In this document: in pieces, positions 36,876 to 45,181 of the stretch
Numbering within the stretch: the first letter of the stretch is position 1
Layout of the letters: each line of letters opens with the position of its first letter
Assembly: GCF_003751445.1 (NCBI RefSeq)
Contig: NZ_RJUU01000002.1
Location: forward strand, 1,054,001-1,118,000
Length of the DNA stretch: 64,000 bases
Origin: Streptomyces sp. 840.1
GTDB lineage: Bacteria > Actinomycetota > Actinomycetes > Streptomycetales > Streptomycetaceae
Direction of reading: 5' to 3'
Notes under the pieces: generated by a model
Told to the model about the DNA's origin: nothing
Databases searched by the model: none
Seen by the model: the letters and a program-made list of their open reading frames with translations, nothing else
Position numbers and translations under genes: made by a program

Positions 36876-36901
36876 TGAACAACACACCCGTTCCGGTGAA
36901 T
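36869..36901. promoter_or_regulatory. Paired IclR-type operator sites
   Basis: Two copies of GTTCCRKTGAAY: GTTCCATTGAAC (36869-36880) and GTTCCGGTGAAT (36890-36901), 21 bp start to start, i.e. two helical turns. Each is an imperfect palindrome (GTTC...GAAY). They lie between divergent binding-protein and IclR genes, the first covering the ATG of the former. The outer TTCCATT/AATGGAA also forms a 7-bp inverted repeat. Confidence 0.68.
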
Positions 36902-36929
36902 GGAATGCAGTGCGGGTAAGGTAATCCCC

Positions 36930-37796
36930 ATGGGGAAACCGGTCAACAGTCGTTCGCAGCAGCAGACGTCCGCCACCGCTCTCGGTGAGGCGGCCGTGAC
37001 AGCCCTTCCACCCGCGCCAGGCCCGGTGGACAAGGCCATGGAAGTGCTCTCCGCCCTCGCGGAAAACGGAGCGCCACACCGCCTCGCGGACCTCGCCCGC
37101 CACACGGGCCTCGCCAAACCCACCGTGCACCGCCTGCTGCGCGCTCTCGCGGCCAACGGTTACGCCGAACCGGCCGAGGGCGGCAGCTACCGGCCGGGGC
37201 CCCGCCTCCTCGGGCTCGCCGCGGGCGTGCTGGCCGACGACGCCGCCACCCGCCAGGCCGCCCCCGTACTGGAGGAACTGCGCATCCGCACCGGCCTGTG
37301 CGCCTCCTACGCCGTGCGCGACGACCGGACCCTGGTCCACCTCCGCGTGCACGCACCCGCCCAGGGACCCGCCGTCGACCTGCGCCCCGGCACCCGAGAG
37401 GCCGTCACCGCGGGCGCCGCGGGGCTGGCCCTGCTGGCGGCCCTGCCCGCCCGGGACGCCGAAGACCTGCTGACCGGCCCGGACGGCGTCCCCGCCGACG
37501 GGGCGACACGCGCCGCGCTGACCGCCGCCGCCCGCGACGGCTACGCCACCGACAGCGCCGACGCCCGGCGGGACCGCCGCGCACTCGCCGCGCCGGTGCG
37601 CGACGCCACGGGCCACCCGGTGGGCGTACTCGTCCTCACCGGACTCGCCTTCACCCTCGACGACGCGGCCGCGCGCCTGTACGGGCCGATGGTGCGCTCC
37701 GCCGCCGCCGCGGTCTCCGCGAGCCTGGCCGCACAGCCGGGCGCCCGGCTCGGCCTCGTGGCCGACCCGGGCCAGGGAGTGGGGCGGACACGATGA
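36930..37796 (+). CDS. IclR family transcriptional regulator
   Basis: 288 aa. The winged helix (LADLARHTGLAKPTVHRLLR, then ALAANGYAEPAEGGSYRPGP) and the C-terminal GAF-like effector domain (AAPVLEELRIRTGLCASYAV, ending AGAAGLALLAALP) are both complete. A Ser/Gln-rich leader of about 30 residues precedes them. ATG 36930 lies 7 nt after TAAGGT (36917-36922), so the mRNA is probably leaderless. Overlaps the serine hydrolase gene by 4 nt. Likely local regulator of the importer and hydrolase, sensing the pathway's metabolite. Confidence 0.93.
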   Translation: MGKPVNSRSQQQTSATALGEAAVTALPPAPGPVDKAMEVLSALAENGAPHRLADLARHTGLAKPTVHRLLRALAANGYAEPAEGGSYRPGPRLLGLAAGVLADDAATRQAAPVLEELRIRTGLCASYAVRDDRTLVHLRVHAPAQGPAVDLRPGTREAVTAGAAGLALLAALPARDAEDLLTGPDGVPADGATRAALTAAARDGYATDSADARRDRRALAAPVRDATGHPVGVLVLTGLAFTLDDAAARLYGPMVRSAAAAVSASLAAQPGARLGLVADPGQGVGRTR

Positions 37797-38833
37797 CCAC
37801 CCACCACGCCGCGGCGCGGCGGCGCATCCTCGAACAGGGGCGGGGGCGCGGCCTGTACTCGGGCGCGGCCTGGTCCCTGGGTGACGCGAACGGCCCCTAC
37901 GACCGGGGCTGGACCGGAACCCGCGCCCACGGCGGCACACCCCTGGACGGCACCGACCTGTGGGACCTCGCATCGGTGACCAAGCCGATCGTGGGCCTCG
38001 TCGTCATGGCCCTCGTCGAGCGGGGCGTACTCGGCCTCGACGACTCGGTCGGCCATCACCTGGACCGCTACCGGGACAGCCCGCACGCCGCCCGCACCGT
38101 CGCCCAACTCCTCGACCACACCTCGGGCCTGCCCGGCGGCGTCCCCCTCTACCGCGAGCACCCCACCCGCGAATCGCTGCTCACCGCGCTCGGCGTCCTG
38201 GAGCGCGGCACCGAACCGGGCACCCATGTCGCCTACTCCTCCCAGGGGTTCATCCTGCTCGGCCTGATCGCCGAACAGGCCGCGAACCGGAGCCTGGACG
38301 CCCTGCTGGCCGACCTCGTCAGCACCCCCGCCGGGCTCCCCGACCTCTGCTTCAGGCCGGGGACAGAACGGCGGGCCCGTGCGGTGGCCACCGAGGACTG
38401 CCCCTGGCGCGGCCGGACCGTGACCGGTGAGGTGCACGACGAGAACGCCGTCGTGCTCGGCGGCGTCGCGGGCCACGCCGGCCTCTTCGCCACCCTCACC
38501 GACATGGAAGGGCTCGCGCGCGCCCTCCTCGGCGGCGGCCCGCCGCTGCTCGCACCGGACACCCTCGCGCTGATGACCGCGCCCCGCACCGACCACCTGA
38601 ACCTGCGACGGTCCCTGGCCTGGCAGGGAACCGACCCGCACACCTCGCCCGTGGGTGACACCTTCGGCCCGGCCTCGTACGGTCACACCGGTTTCACCGG
38701 CACCAGCCTGTGGATCGACCCGGAGGCGGGCCGCTACGCGATCCTGCTGGCCAACCGCGTCCACCCGCACCGGGCCGAACGCGGATTCGCCCCCCTGCGA
38801 AGGGAGTTCCACGACGTCCCGGCCGGCCGATGA
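37793..38833 (+). CDS. Serine hydrolase, class C beta-lactamase/esterase fold
   Basis: 346 aa. The SxxK motif is Ser61-Val-Thr-Lys64 (DLASVTKPIVG). The second motif is YSS (VAYSSQGFILLG) in place of YxN, and the third is HTG in YGHTGFTGTSLWID. No signal peptide is visible, so it works in the cytosol on an imported compound. The YxN-to-YSS type is common in esterases and D-aminopeptidase-like members. Translationally coupled to the IclR regulator, which ties it to the adjacent importer. Confidence 0.9.
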   Translation: MTTHHAAARRRILEQGRGRGLYSGAAWSLGDANGPYDRGWTGTRAHGGTPLDGTDLWDLASVTKPIVGLVVMALVERGVLGLDDSVGHHLDRYRDSPHAARTVAQLLDHTSGLPGGVPLYREHPTRESLLTALGVLERGTEPGTHVAYSSQGFILLGLIAEQAANRSLDALLADLVSTPAGLPDLCFRPGTERRARAVATEDCPWRGRTVTGEVHDENAVVLGGVAGHAGLFATLTDMEGLARALLGGGPPLLAPDTLALMTAPRTDHLNLRRSLAWQGTDPHTSPVGDTFGPASYGHTGFTGTSLWIDPEAGRYAILLANRVHPHRAERGFAPLRREFHDVPAGR

Positions 38834-38879
38834 CCTCGGTCCGGCGGGTTTCCGCGGGCCGGGCGAGCCCGCAGTCGAC

Positions 38880-38889
38880 GCATCGATGC
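38880..38889. promoter_or_regulatory. Palindrome upstream of the MarR gene
   Basis: GCATCGATGC is a perfect 10-bp palindrome about 40 nt before the MarR start. It is followed by a probable leaderless promoter with -10 TAGTGT (38918-38923). Candidate autoregulatory site. Confidence 0.4.
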
Positions 38890-38930
38890 AGATGTATCGT
38901 CATTGATGGACCCGGCGTAGTGTGCGGCTC

Positions 38931-39401
38931 ATGAGTTCCTCGACGACCCCGGTCCAGCTGTTCCTCCTCGGGCGGACCCTCATGAAGATCGGCGAGGAGG
39001 CCCTCCCCGATCTGCCTCCGGGTGCCGACACTCACCGCGTCGGCACCCGTGCGGCCCTCGTCGTACTGAGTGACCTCCTCGGCCACCCGGACACCTCGGT
39101 CAGCGCGATCGCGGTGCGCACGGGCCTGCCCCAGAGTCAGGTGTCGGGCGCCGTGGCCCGGCTGAAGGACGCGGGTTTCATCGTGACCGCGCCCGACCCG
39201 GCCGACGGCAGAAGGCAGTTGATCCGCCGGGCGCCCCAGGTGTCCGGGCGGGTCTCCGAGGTGCGGGCGTCCCGGATCGACGACGCGCTGGCCACCGCAC
39301 TCGGCACGGACGACCCCGGGCGGCTGCGCGAGGTCGCGGATGCCCTCGACGTGCTCGCCCGCCACCTCACCCCCGAGGCGGCGGGCCGCCTGCGGTCGTG
39401 A
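38931..39401 (+). CDS. MarR family transcriptional regulator
   Basis: 156 aa. Winged helix: SVSAIAVRTGLPQSQVSGAV followed by ARLKDAGFIVTAPDPADGRR, the MarR wing with its Asp-Arg tip. Flanking helices form the dimer interface. ATG 38931 is 7 nt after TAGTGT, so probably leaderless. It stands alone between the serine hydrolase and the glycosidase, so its target is not evident from position; autoregulation through the upstream palindrome is possible. Confidence 0.88.
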   Translation: MSSSTTPVQLFLLGRTLMKIGEEALPDLPPGADTHRVGTRAALVVLSDLLGHPDTSVSAIAVRTGLPQSQVSGAVARLKDAGFIVTAPDPADGRRQLIRRAPQVSGRVSEVRASRIDDALATALGTDDPGRLREVADALDVLARHLTPEAAGRLRS

Positions 39402-39464
39402 ACCGGGGCGGGAGACGGCGGCCGTCCGGGGTCCGGCGTTGAGTAACAGCCTTCCCGCGCCTCA

Positions 39465-39494
39465 TTGACAGCGCTTTCTGCAGTGGGCGAGTAT
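39465..39494 (+). promoter_or_regulatory. Sigma-70-type promoter of the glycosidase gene
   Basis: -35 TTGACA (39465-39470), 18-bp spacer, -10 GAGTAT (39489-39494). GCGCTTTC within the spacer is a possible LacI half-site. Confidence 0.55.
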
Positions 39495-39512
39495 CCCTTC
39501 CCGAACACCCCT

Positions 39513-39524
39513 GACAACGTTGTC
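39513..39524. promoter_or_regulatory. LacI-type operator
   Basis: GACAACGTTGTC is a perfect 12-bp palindrome with the central CG typical of LacI-family sites (TGACAACGTTGTCA class). It lies between the promoter and the ribosome binding site of the glycosidase gene. No LacI gene is in the window. Confidence 0.65.
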
Positions 39525-39540
39525 CAAGGCGGGAGACCTC

Positions 39541-41094
39541 ATGCAACCGCAGGAGCACCAGGGCGGACTGCCGCGGCGGCGGCTGCTCCGGGCAGGCGCC
39601 GTACTCGGTCTGGCGGCGGCCGGGGTGGCCAACGCGTCACCCGGCCACGCGGCCACGCGGGCGGCGGCCGGGCCCCCCGGCATCGAGTTCGGCGGCGGGC
39701 AGGACCAACTGCTCGGCGCCGCCTACCGGTCCGCGTGCCACAACCTGCTGGACATCAACACCGTCCCGTACGACCCGGCCGAGTACAACCAGACCGGCCT
39801 GATGACGGACTCGCCCGGAACGTTCATCCGGGCGGGCGGCGGATACGAGCAGCCGTGGACCCGCGACGCGTCGGTCAACTCCTGGAACGCCGCCAGCCTC
39901 CTGACACCGGACGTAGCGCGCAACACCCTGTGGGCGGTGTGCCGGCGGCAGGACGACGGCACGCTGATCGTGCAGCAGGACAACCAGTGGTGGGACCAGA
40001 TCGTGTGGGCGGTCGCCGCCCGGCACCACTATCTGGTCACCGGGGACCGCGAGTTCCTCACCGACGCCTGCCAGGCCGCCGTCAACACCCTCCGGGCCGA
40101 CCGCGATCAGCACTTCAACGAGAGCTACGGCCTCTTCGAGGGACCCGCGTTCCTCCAGGACGGGATCGCCGGCTACCCCGCCCCGCCCGCCGATCCCGAC
40201 AACCCCTCCTCGTTCGTCCTCGACCACCCGGGCACGGACAGGATGATGTGCCTGTCCACCAACTGCCTCTTCCACGCCGGGTACCTCGCCACCGCCGAGA
40301 TGGCACAGGAGACCGGCGACCCGCGCACCGCAAGGGAGTTCCGGCTGGCCGCCGCCCGGCTGCGCACGGCGATCAACGCCCACCTCTGGCGGCCCGGCGC
40401 GGGCACCTACGGCTACTTCATCCACGGCGCGGGCGACCGGGCGGGCCGGCTGGAGACGTACCAGGAGGCCAACGGCCTCGCGTTCGCCGTGCTGTGCGGG
40501 GTGGCCTCCCGGAGCCAGGCGCGTACGGTCCTGGACCGGACCCATCACTCCCCGCACGGCGTGGTCAACGTGTGGCCGCACTTCGACCGTTTCGACGATG
40601 CGCACCCCGGCCGCCACAACGCGATCGTGTGGCCGATGACGGTCGGGATGTGGGGGCACGCGGCGGCGGCGGGCGGCCGGACGGACCTGCTGGCCCGCGC
40701 GGTCACCGACGTCGCCTCCCTCGAACACCGGGACGGCCACTTCTGGGAGATCCACAACGCGATCACGGGCGCGGTGGACGGCGGCTGGCAGAACGCCCGG
40801 CAGTGGGGTTCCGAGCCGGACCAGACCTGGTCGGCCACGGGCTACCTGCGCCTCATCCACCAGGGCGTCTTCGGTATCCGGCACGAGCGGGACGGGATCC
40901 GGTTCACCCCGAACCTGCCGCACGGATGGGGTCCGGTGACCCTGCACGACGTGCCCTACCGTGACATGACGCTGGATATCACCCTCACCGGCTCGGGCCG
41001 CCGGGTGGCCTCGTCGACCGTCGACGGGCACCACCGCAGCGCGGTCCCGGCCGGGCTGCGGGGGCGGCACCGGGTACGTATCGAACTGCGCTGA
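39541..41094 (+). CDS. Secreted six-hairpin glycoside hydrolase
   Basis: 517 aa. A Tat signal (LPRRRLLRAGAVLGLAAAG) with a likely AxA cleavage (GHAAT). The mature protein has the (alpha/alpha)6 toroid pattern of GH15/GH63/GH125-like enzymes, with acidic active-site candidates in YEQPWTRDASVNSW, RHNAIVWPMTVGMWG and HFWEIHN. The substrate is an extracellular glycan or disaccharide; the specific family cannot be fixed here. ATG 39541 has GGGAG upstream. Regulated by a LacI-type site, which implies sugar induction. Confidence 0.83.
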   Translation: MQPQEHQGGLPRRRLLRAGAVLGLAAAGVANASPGHAATRAAAGPPGIEFGGGQDQLLGAAYRSACHNLLDINTVPYDPAEYNQTGLMTDSPGTFIRAGGGYEQPWTRDASVNSWNAASLLTPDVARNTLWAVCRRQDDGTLIVQQDNQWWDQIVWAVAARHHYLVTGDREFLTDACQAAVNTLRADRDQHFNESYGLFEGPAFLQDGIAGYPAPPADPDNPSSFVLDHPGTDRMMCLSTNCLFHAGYLATAEMAQETGDPRTAREFRLAAARLRTAINAHLWRPGAGTYGYFIHGAGDRAGRLETYQEANGLAFAVLCGVASRSQARTVLDRTHHSPHGVVNVWPHFDRFDDAHPGRHNAIVWPMTVGMWGHAAAAGGRTDLLARAVTDVASLEHRDGHFWEIHNAITGAVDGGWQNARQWGSEPDQTWSATGYLRLIHQGVFGIRHERDGIRFTPNLPHGWGPVTLHDVPYRDMTLDITLTGSGRRVASSTVDGHHRSAVPAGLRGRHRVRIELR

Positions 41095-41104
41095 CCGCCG
41101 GGGG

Positions 41105-41139
41105 CGGACCGGCGGGCCCCGACGGCTCCCGCCGGTCCG
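41105..41139 (+). terminator. Hairpin after the glycosidase gene
   Basis: 12-bp stem (41105-41116 with 41128-41139) with an 11-nt loop, about 10 nt after the stop codon. Confidence 0.7.
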
Positions 41140-41334
41140 GACGTCCTCCCGTGGTGGCGTGCTCCCCCGGGGGAGGGGGCAGCACCCCGTCATGAGCAGG
41201 CCGCCGTGGAGTGCGCGGAGCCCGCCGGCGTTGGGACAGAACCTGGACATGTACAGGACCATTTCAAGATCGACTCGGCCCTAGTGTCGGTGCCAGCAGG
41301 AAATCACCGCAACCGAAAGCCGCTGGAGTTCATG

Positions 41335-42039
41335 ATGCGTTCGCGTCTCGCCGCCCGTTCCGCCCGTCTCGTCCTGTCCGCCGCGGCCGTGACGGCCCTC
41401 GCCGTCACCGCCACCGCCTGCGGGCCCGAAGACACCACGGACACCGGCAGCTCCGCGGCCCCGTCCGCCGCCGCATCCGACAGCGGCAGCTCCTCCGGTG
41501 ACACCGCGTCCTCCGGCGGCTCCTCCACGGGCGACGCCTCCTCCAGCGGCTCGGGCGACGAGACCGGTTCCGGGGACAAGGCCTCCTCCGGCGGCGACAC
41601 CGGCTCCGGCTCCGGCGACAAGAGCGGCTACGGGCAGTCCTGCGGCACCAACGACCTGGACTTCACGATCACCTCGGAGTCGCAGGCGGGCGGCTACTAC
41701 CTGGTCGCCGCCAAGGCCAAGTCCGGCATCACCTGCTACCTGGACCCCAACACCCCCAGCGTGTCCTTCGGGTCCGGCGCCGACGGTGCCGCGTCCCCGG
41801 TCGGGCAGGGTGGCGAGGACCCCATCAAGCTCAGCGGCTCCAGCGTCGCGTACACCGGAATCAACCCCATGACCACCAACAGCAATGACGGCAAGGAGTT
41901 CGACAGCGTCATCATCTCGACCACCGACGACGACGCCAACCCCGCCGAACTGAAGCTCCCCGACACCGCCCACGTCGACAAGCCCATCGTCACCAACTGG
42001 GCCACCGACAGCGCCGAGGCCGTTCCCGTCATCGCCTGA
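41335..42039 (+). CDS. DUF4232-like lipoprotein
   Basis: 234-aa lipoprotein: signal peptide with lipobox TATAC (Cys29), then a ~75-residue Ser/Gly/Asp low-complexity linker and a C-terminal beta-sandwich of the DUF4232 type (CGTNDLDFTITSESQAGGYY onward, with a Cys pair likely bridged). Of two adjacent ATGs, 41335 has better spacing from GGAG than 41332. The linker projects the domain beyond the peptidoglycan. Function of the family is unknown. The stop is followed by a shared terminator. Confidence 0.82.
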   Translation: MRSRLAARSARLVLSAAAVTALAVTATACGPEDTTDTGSSAAPSAAASDSGSSSGDTASSGGSSTGDASSSGSGDETGSGDKASSGGDTGSGSGDKSGYGQSCGTNDLDFTITSESQAGGYYLVAAKAKSGITCYLDPNTPSVSFGSGADGAASPVGQGGEDPIKLSGSSVAYTGINPMTTNSNDGKEFDSVIISTTDDDANPAELKLPDTAHVDKPIVTNWATDSAEAVPVIA

Positions 42040-42060
42040 CGGAGCCGTACCCGGCCCTGA

Positions 42061-42089
42061 CGGACGCCGCCCGCGCACCGCGGCGTCCG
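42061..42089. terminator. Bidirectional hairpin
   Basis: 10-bp stem CGGACGCCGC (42061-42070) with its complement (42080-42089), between the convergent lipoprotein and NCS1 permease genes. Confidence 0.7.
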
Positions 42090-42104
42090 CCGGGGCTCCT
42101 GCGG

Positions 42105-43508
42105 CTACCGGGGAGGCGCCAGGGTGTACCGCGTCTCCTCCGGAACGTGCGACGTGTCGCGGCGGGCCAGCAGCCAGTACACGGCGGCGGGGATCACCAG
42201 GCCCACGATCCAGGAGATGTCCGCGCCGCCCAGCGGATCCACCAGCGGCCCCGTGTAGAAGTTCGTCGCGAGGAACGGGAGCTGCGCGAGCACACCCACC
42301 CCGTAGACCGTGAGCGCGTCCCAGCGCCAGGCGCCGTAGCGGCCCCCGGGGTCGGAAAGCGCCGGGATGTCGTACCGCTCCCGCGAGATCAGGTAGTAGT
42401 CGACCAGGTTGATCGCGGACCAGGGCGTGAAGAACGTCAGCAGGAACAGCAGGAAGTCCTTGAAGGACGTCAGGAAGCTGTCCTTGCCCAGGAGCGCCAC
42501 GACCGTCCCCGCCACCATGATCACCGCGATGTACGCGGCCCTGCCGCGCGGCGACAGCGTCTTCTGGCCGCGGAATCCGCTGATGCCGGTCACCATCGAC
42601 ATGAAGCCGCCGTAGGTGTTGAGCACGTTGATGGTCAGCTTGCCGAACGCGATCACGAAGTAGAGGAACGACGCGATCAGCCCCGCACCGCCCAGGCCGA
42701 CGACGTATCCGACCTGGTCGGAGAGGAACGCGTCCCCCGCGCTCGCCGCCACGAGCACCCCGAACGTCATCGACCACTGCGAGCCGATGGCCGATCCCGA
42801 CAGCGTCCACCAGAACGTGGCCCGGCCGGACGTCGCACGAGGCAGATAGCGCGAGTAGTCCGCGACGTACGGCCCGAAGGCGAGCTGCCAGGACGCCGAG
42901 AGCGACACCGCGAGCAGGAACATCGGCAGACCGAAGTGCGCGTCCCCGAGCAGCGCCGACAGGTCCACCCGGTCCAGGAGCCGGATGCCCAGGTAGATGA
43001 AGGCCAGCGCGCAGACCACGCTCGCCACCCGCCCCAGGACGTGGATCACGCGGTAGCCGACCGCCGCCACCACCGCCGTGATCACCGCGAAGACGATGAT
43101 GCCCGTGGTGTCGTCGGTGTGCGTGAGCTGCGCGGTGGCCTGTCCGGCGAGGACGCTGCCGGACGCGAAGAAGCCCACGTACATCAGGACGACCAGGAGG
43201 AGGGGAACGACCGCGCCGCGCACCCCGAACTGGGCGCGGGACTGGATCATCTGGGGCAGGCCGAGCTTCGGCCCCTGTGCGGAGTGCAGGGCCATGACGG
43301 CGCCGCCGAGCAGATTGCCCAGCAGGAGGCCGACGGCCGACCACACCACGTCGCCGCCGAAGACGACGGCGAGCGCGCCGGTGACGACCGCGGTGATCTG
43401 CAGGTTCGCGCCGAGCCAGAGGGTGAACTGACTGAACGCTCTGCCGTGCCGTTCGCCGTCCGGGACGACGTCGATGGAGCGGCGCTCCACCAGGTCTTCA
43501 GCTGCCAT
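42105..43508 (-). CDS. NCS1 family permease (purine/cytosine/hydantoin type)
   Basis: 467 aa, about 12 helices. The NCS1 hallmarks are visible: WLGANLQITAVVTGALAVVF in helix 1, PKLGLPQMIQSRAQFGVRGA before helix 3, and DYSRYLP and DYYLISRERYDI loops. NCS1 carriers take up nucleobases, allantoin, hydantoins and related heterocycles. It is last in a five-gene leftward operon, 54 nt after the betaine-type binding protein. That location next to a lyase of the histidine ammonia-lyase family suggests an imidazole or hydantoin-like substrate or product; this is inference. Confidence 0.9.
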   Translation of the reverse strand: MAAEDLVERRSIDVVPDGERHGRAFSQFTLWLGANLQITAVVTGALAVVFGGDVVWSAVGLLLGNLLGGAVMALHSAQGPKLGLPQMIQSRAQFGVRGAVVPLLLVVLMYVGFFASGSVLAGQATAQLTHTDDTTGIIVFAVITAVVAAVGYRVIHVLGRVASVVCALAFIYLGIRLLDRVDLSALLGDAHFGLPMFLLAVSLSASWQLAFGPYVADYSRYLPRATSGRATFWWTLSGSAIGSQWSMTFGVLVAASAGDAFLSDQVGYVVGLGGAGLIASFLYFVIAFGKLTINVLNTYGGFMSMVTGISGFRGQKTLSPRGRAAYIAVIMVAGTVVALLGKDSFLTSFKDFLLFLLTFFTPWSAINLVDYYLISRERYDIPALSDPGGRYGAWRWDALTVYGVGVLAQLPFLATNFYTGPLVDPLGGADISWIVGLVIPAAVYWLLARRDTSHVPEETRYTLAPPR

Positions 43509-43562
43509 GACTCGGTTACCCGGCCTCTCGTTGGTATGTCCTGCCGTGCGGTACCGCGGGCG

Positions 43563-44492
43563 CTACTTGATGCCGTGCCGTGCCGCCCAGTCGCCCGCGA
43601 CGTCCTCGGGGTCCTTCTTGTCCTTGTCCACCAGGCGGTTCAGCTCGGTGAGGTCCTCGGTCGTCAGCGCGTTGCCGAGGCGGGCGAGCGCCTTGCGGAC
43701 CGTCGAGTCGGCCTTGCGGTCGGCGATGAGCGGGACGATGTGCTGGCCCGGGACCAGGTTCTTGGGGTCGGTGAGCACGACCCAGTGCTCGGCGGCGATG
43801 TCGGTGTCGGTGGTGAAGAGGTTCGCGACGTCCACGTCCCCCTTCTTCAGAGCGCCCTTGACCAGCGGCCCCGAGGAGTCGAGGGACTTGAACTCCTTGA
43901 ACTCCACGCCGTACACGTCCTTGAGGCCCACCGCGCCGACCTCGCGCTTCTTCACCTCGGGCGCCGCGCCGATGACGAGCTTGCCGTTGTGCCGGGCGAG
44001 GTCCGCGAGTGACTTGAGCCCGTACTCGGCGGCGGTCTCCCGGGTGACGACGAACGCGTCGGAGTCCTCGGCGCGGCCGTAGGGCAGGACCTGCAGACCC
44101 GCCGGCAGGGCCATGGCGAGGGCGTTCTGCATCTCGCCCTCCTCCGCGGCCCTCGACTTCGTGTCGAGGTAGTGCAGCAGGGCGCCCTGGTACTCGGGCA
44201 GGAGGTCGATGTCGCCGCCCTTGAGCGCGGGGATGAGGATCTCGCGGGTGCCCAGGTTGGGGCGGACCGTGGTCTTCACGCCGGCCGCTTCGAGCGCGGC
44301 GGCGTAGAGGTGGCCGAGGACCTGGTTCTCGGTGAAGTTGGCGGTGCCGATGGTGACGCCGTCCTTGCTGGAGCCCCCGCCCCCGCCGCCGGACCCCTGC
44401 CCGTCGAGGGAGGTGACGCCGCTGCTGCAGGAGGCGAGCACGGGGACGGAAGCGGCGGCGAGGAGTCCGCCGAGGAGGTTTCTGCGGTTCAT
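43563..44492 (-). CDS. Quaternary-amine ABC transporter substrate-binding lipoprotein (OpuBC/OsmF type)
   Basis: 309 aa. Signal with RR and lipobox LASC (Cys22), then a Gly/Ser linker. The mature domain shows the choline/betaine family pattern: VTIGTANFTENQVLGHLYAA, LLPEYQGALLHYL and DVANLFTTDTDI. OpuC-like members bind choline, glycine betaine, carnitine or, for EgtU-type proteins, ergothioneine. Which of these fits depends on binding-pocket aromatics that cannot be assigned from sequence alone. Part of the operon with two permeases, an ATPase and an NCS1 carrier. Confidence 0.92.
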   Translation of the reverse strand: MNRRNLLGGLLAAASVPVLASCSSGVTSLDGQGSGGGGGGSSKDGVTIGTANFTENQVLGHLYAAALEAAGVKTTVRPNLGTREILIPALKGGDIDLLPEYQGALLHYLDTKSRAAEEGEMQNALAMALPAGLQVLPYGRAEDSDAFVVTRETAAEYGLKSLADLARHNGKLVIGAAPEVKKREVGAVGLKDVYGVEFKEFKSLDSSGPLVKGALKKGDVDVANLFTTDTDIAAEHWVVLTDPKNLVPGQHIVPLIADRKADSTVRKALARLGNALTTEDLTELNRLVDKDKKDPEDVAGDWAARHGIK

Positions 44493-44503
44493 CGTGTGTG
44501 CTC

Positions 44504-45175
44504 CTAGGTCGACTTGGCGGGGCGGTTGCGGAAGAGGGCGCGTTGCAGGGCGGAGAGCGCGAGGTCCAGGACGACGGCGACGACGGCCACGAGCACGGCT
44601 CCGCCGAGTACCTGTACGAGGTCGCGCTGGGCGAGCCCGTCGAAGACGTACCGGCCGAGGCCCCCGAAGGAGACGTACGCGGCGATGGTGGCCGTCGCGA
44701 CGACCTGGATGAGGGCGAGTCTGAGCCCGGTCATGATCAGGGGGAGCGCGAGGGGCAGTTCGACCTGAAAAAGGACCTGGTGCCAGCGCATGCCCTGGCC
44801 GCGCGCCGCGTCCCGGACCTCGGGGTCGACGGCGGACATCCCGGCGTAGGTGTTGGTGACGATGGAGGGCACGGCGAGCGCCACCAGGGCGATGTAGACC
44901 GGCCACATCGAGAGGCCGCTGGCCAGGAAGACCAGCACGACGAGCCCGACCGTGGGCAGCGCGCGTCCGAAGCTGGAGAGGTTGATCGCGAGGAAGGCAC
45001 CGCGACCGGTGTGTCCGATGAGCAGGCCGACCGGCAGTGCGATGGCGGCGGCGATCAGGGTGGCGAGGACTGAGTACTGGAGGTGTTCGGCGAGGCGGTG
45101 GCCGATACCGTCGGGCCCGGTCCACTGCTCACTGCTGACCAGCCAGGCGCCGAGGTTCTTGAAGAGTTCGTACAT
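44504..45175 (-). CDS. Quaternary-amine ABC transporter permease (OpuBB/OpuBD type), copy 1
   Basis: 223 aa, five to six helices. ProW/OpuB family motifs: ALPVGLLIGHTGRGAFLAIN, GRALPTVGLVVLVF and the EAA loop DAARGQGMRWHQVLFQVELP. It is 6 nt from the second permease gene and 11 nt from the binding-protein gene. Together the two permeases form the heterodimeric channel. Confidence 0.93.
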   Translation of the reverse strand: MYELFKNLGAWLVSSEQWTGPDGIGHRLAEHLQYSVLATLIAAAIALPVGLLIGHTGRGAFLAINLSSFGRALPTVGLVVLVFLASGLSMWPVYIALVALAVPSIVTNTYAGMSAVDPEVRDAARGQGMRWHQVLFQVELPLALPLIMTGLRLALIQVVATATIAAYVSFGGLGRYVFDGLAQRDLVQVLGGAVLVAVVAVVLDLALSALQRALFRNRPAKST

Positions 45176-45181
45176 GAGCGC

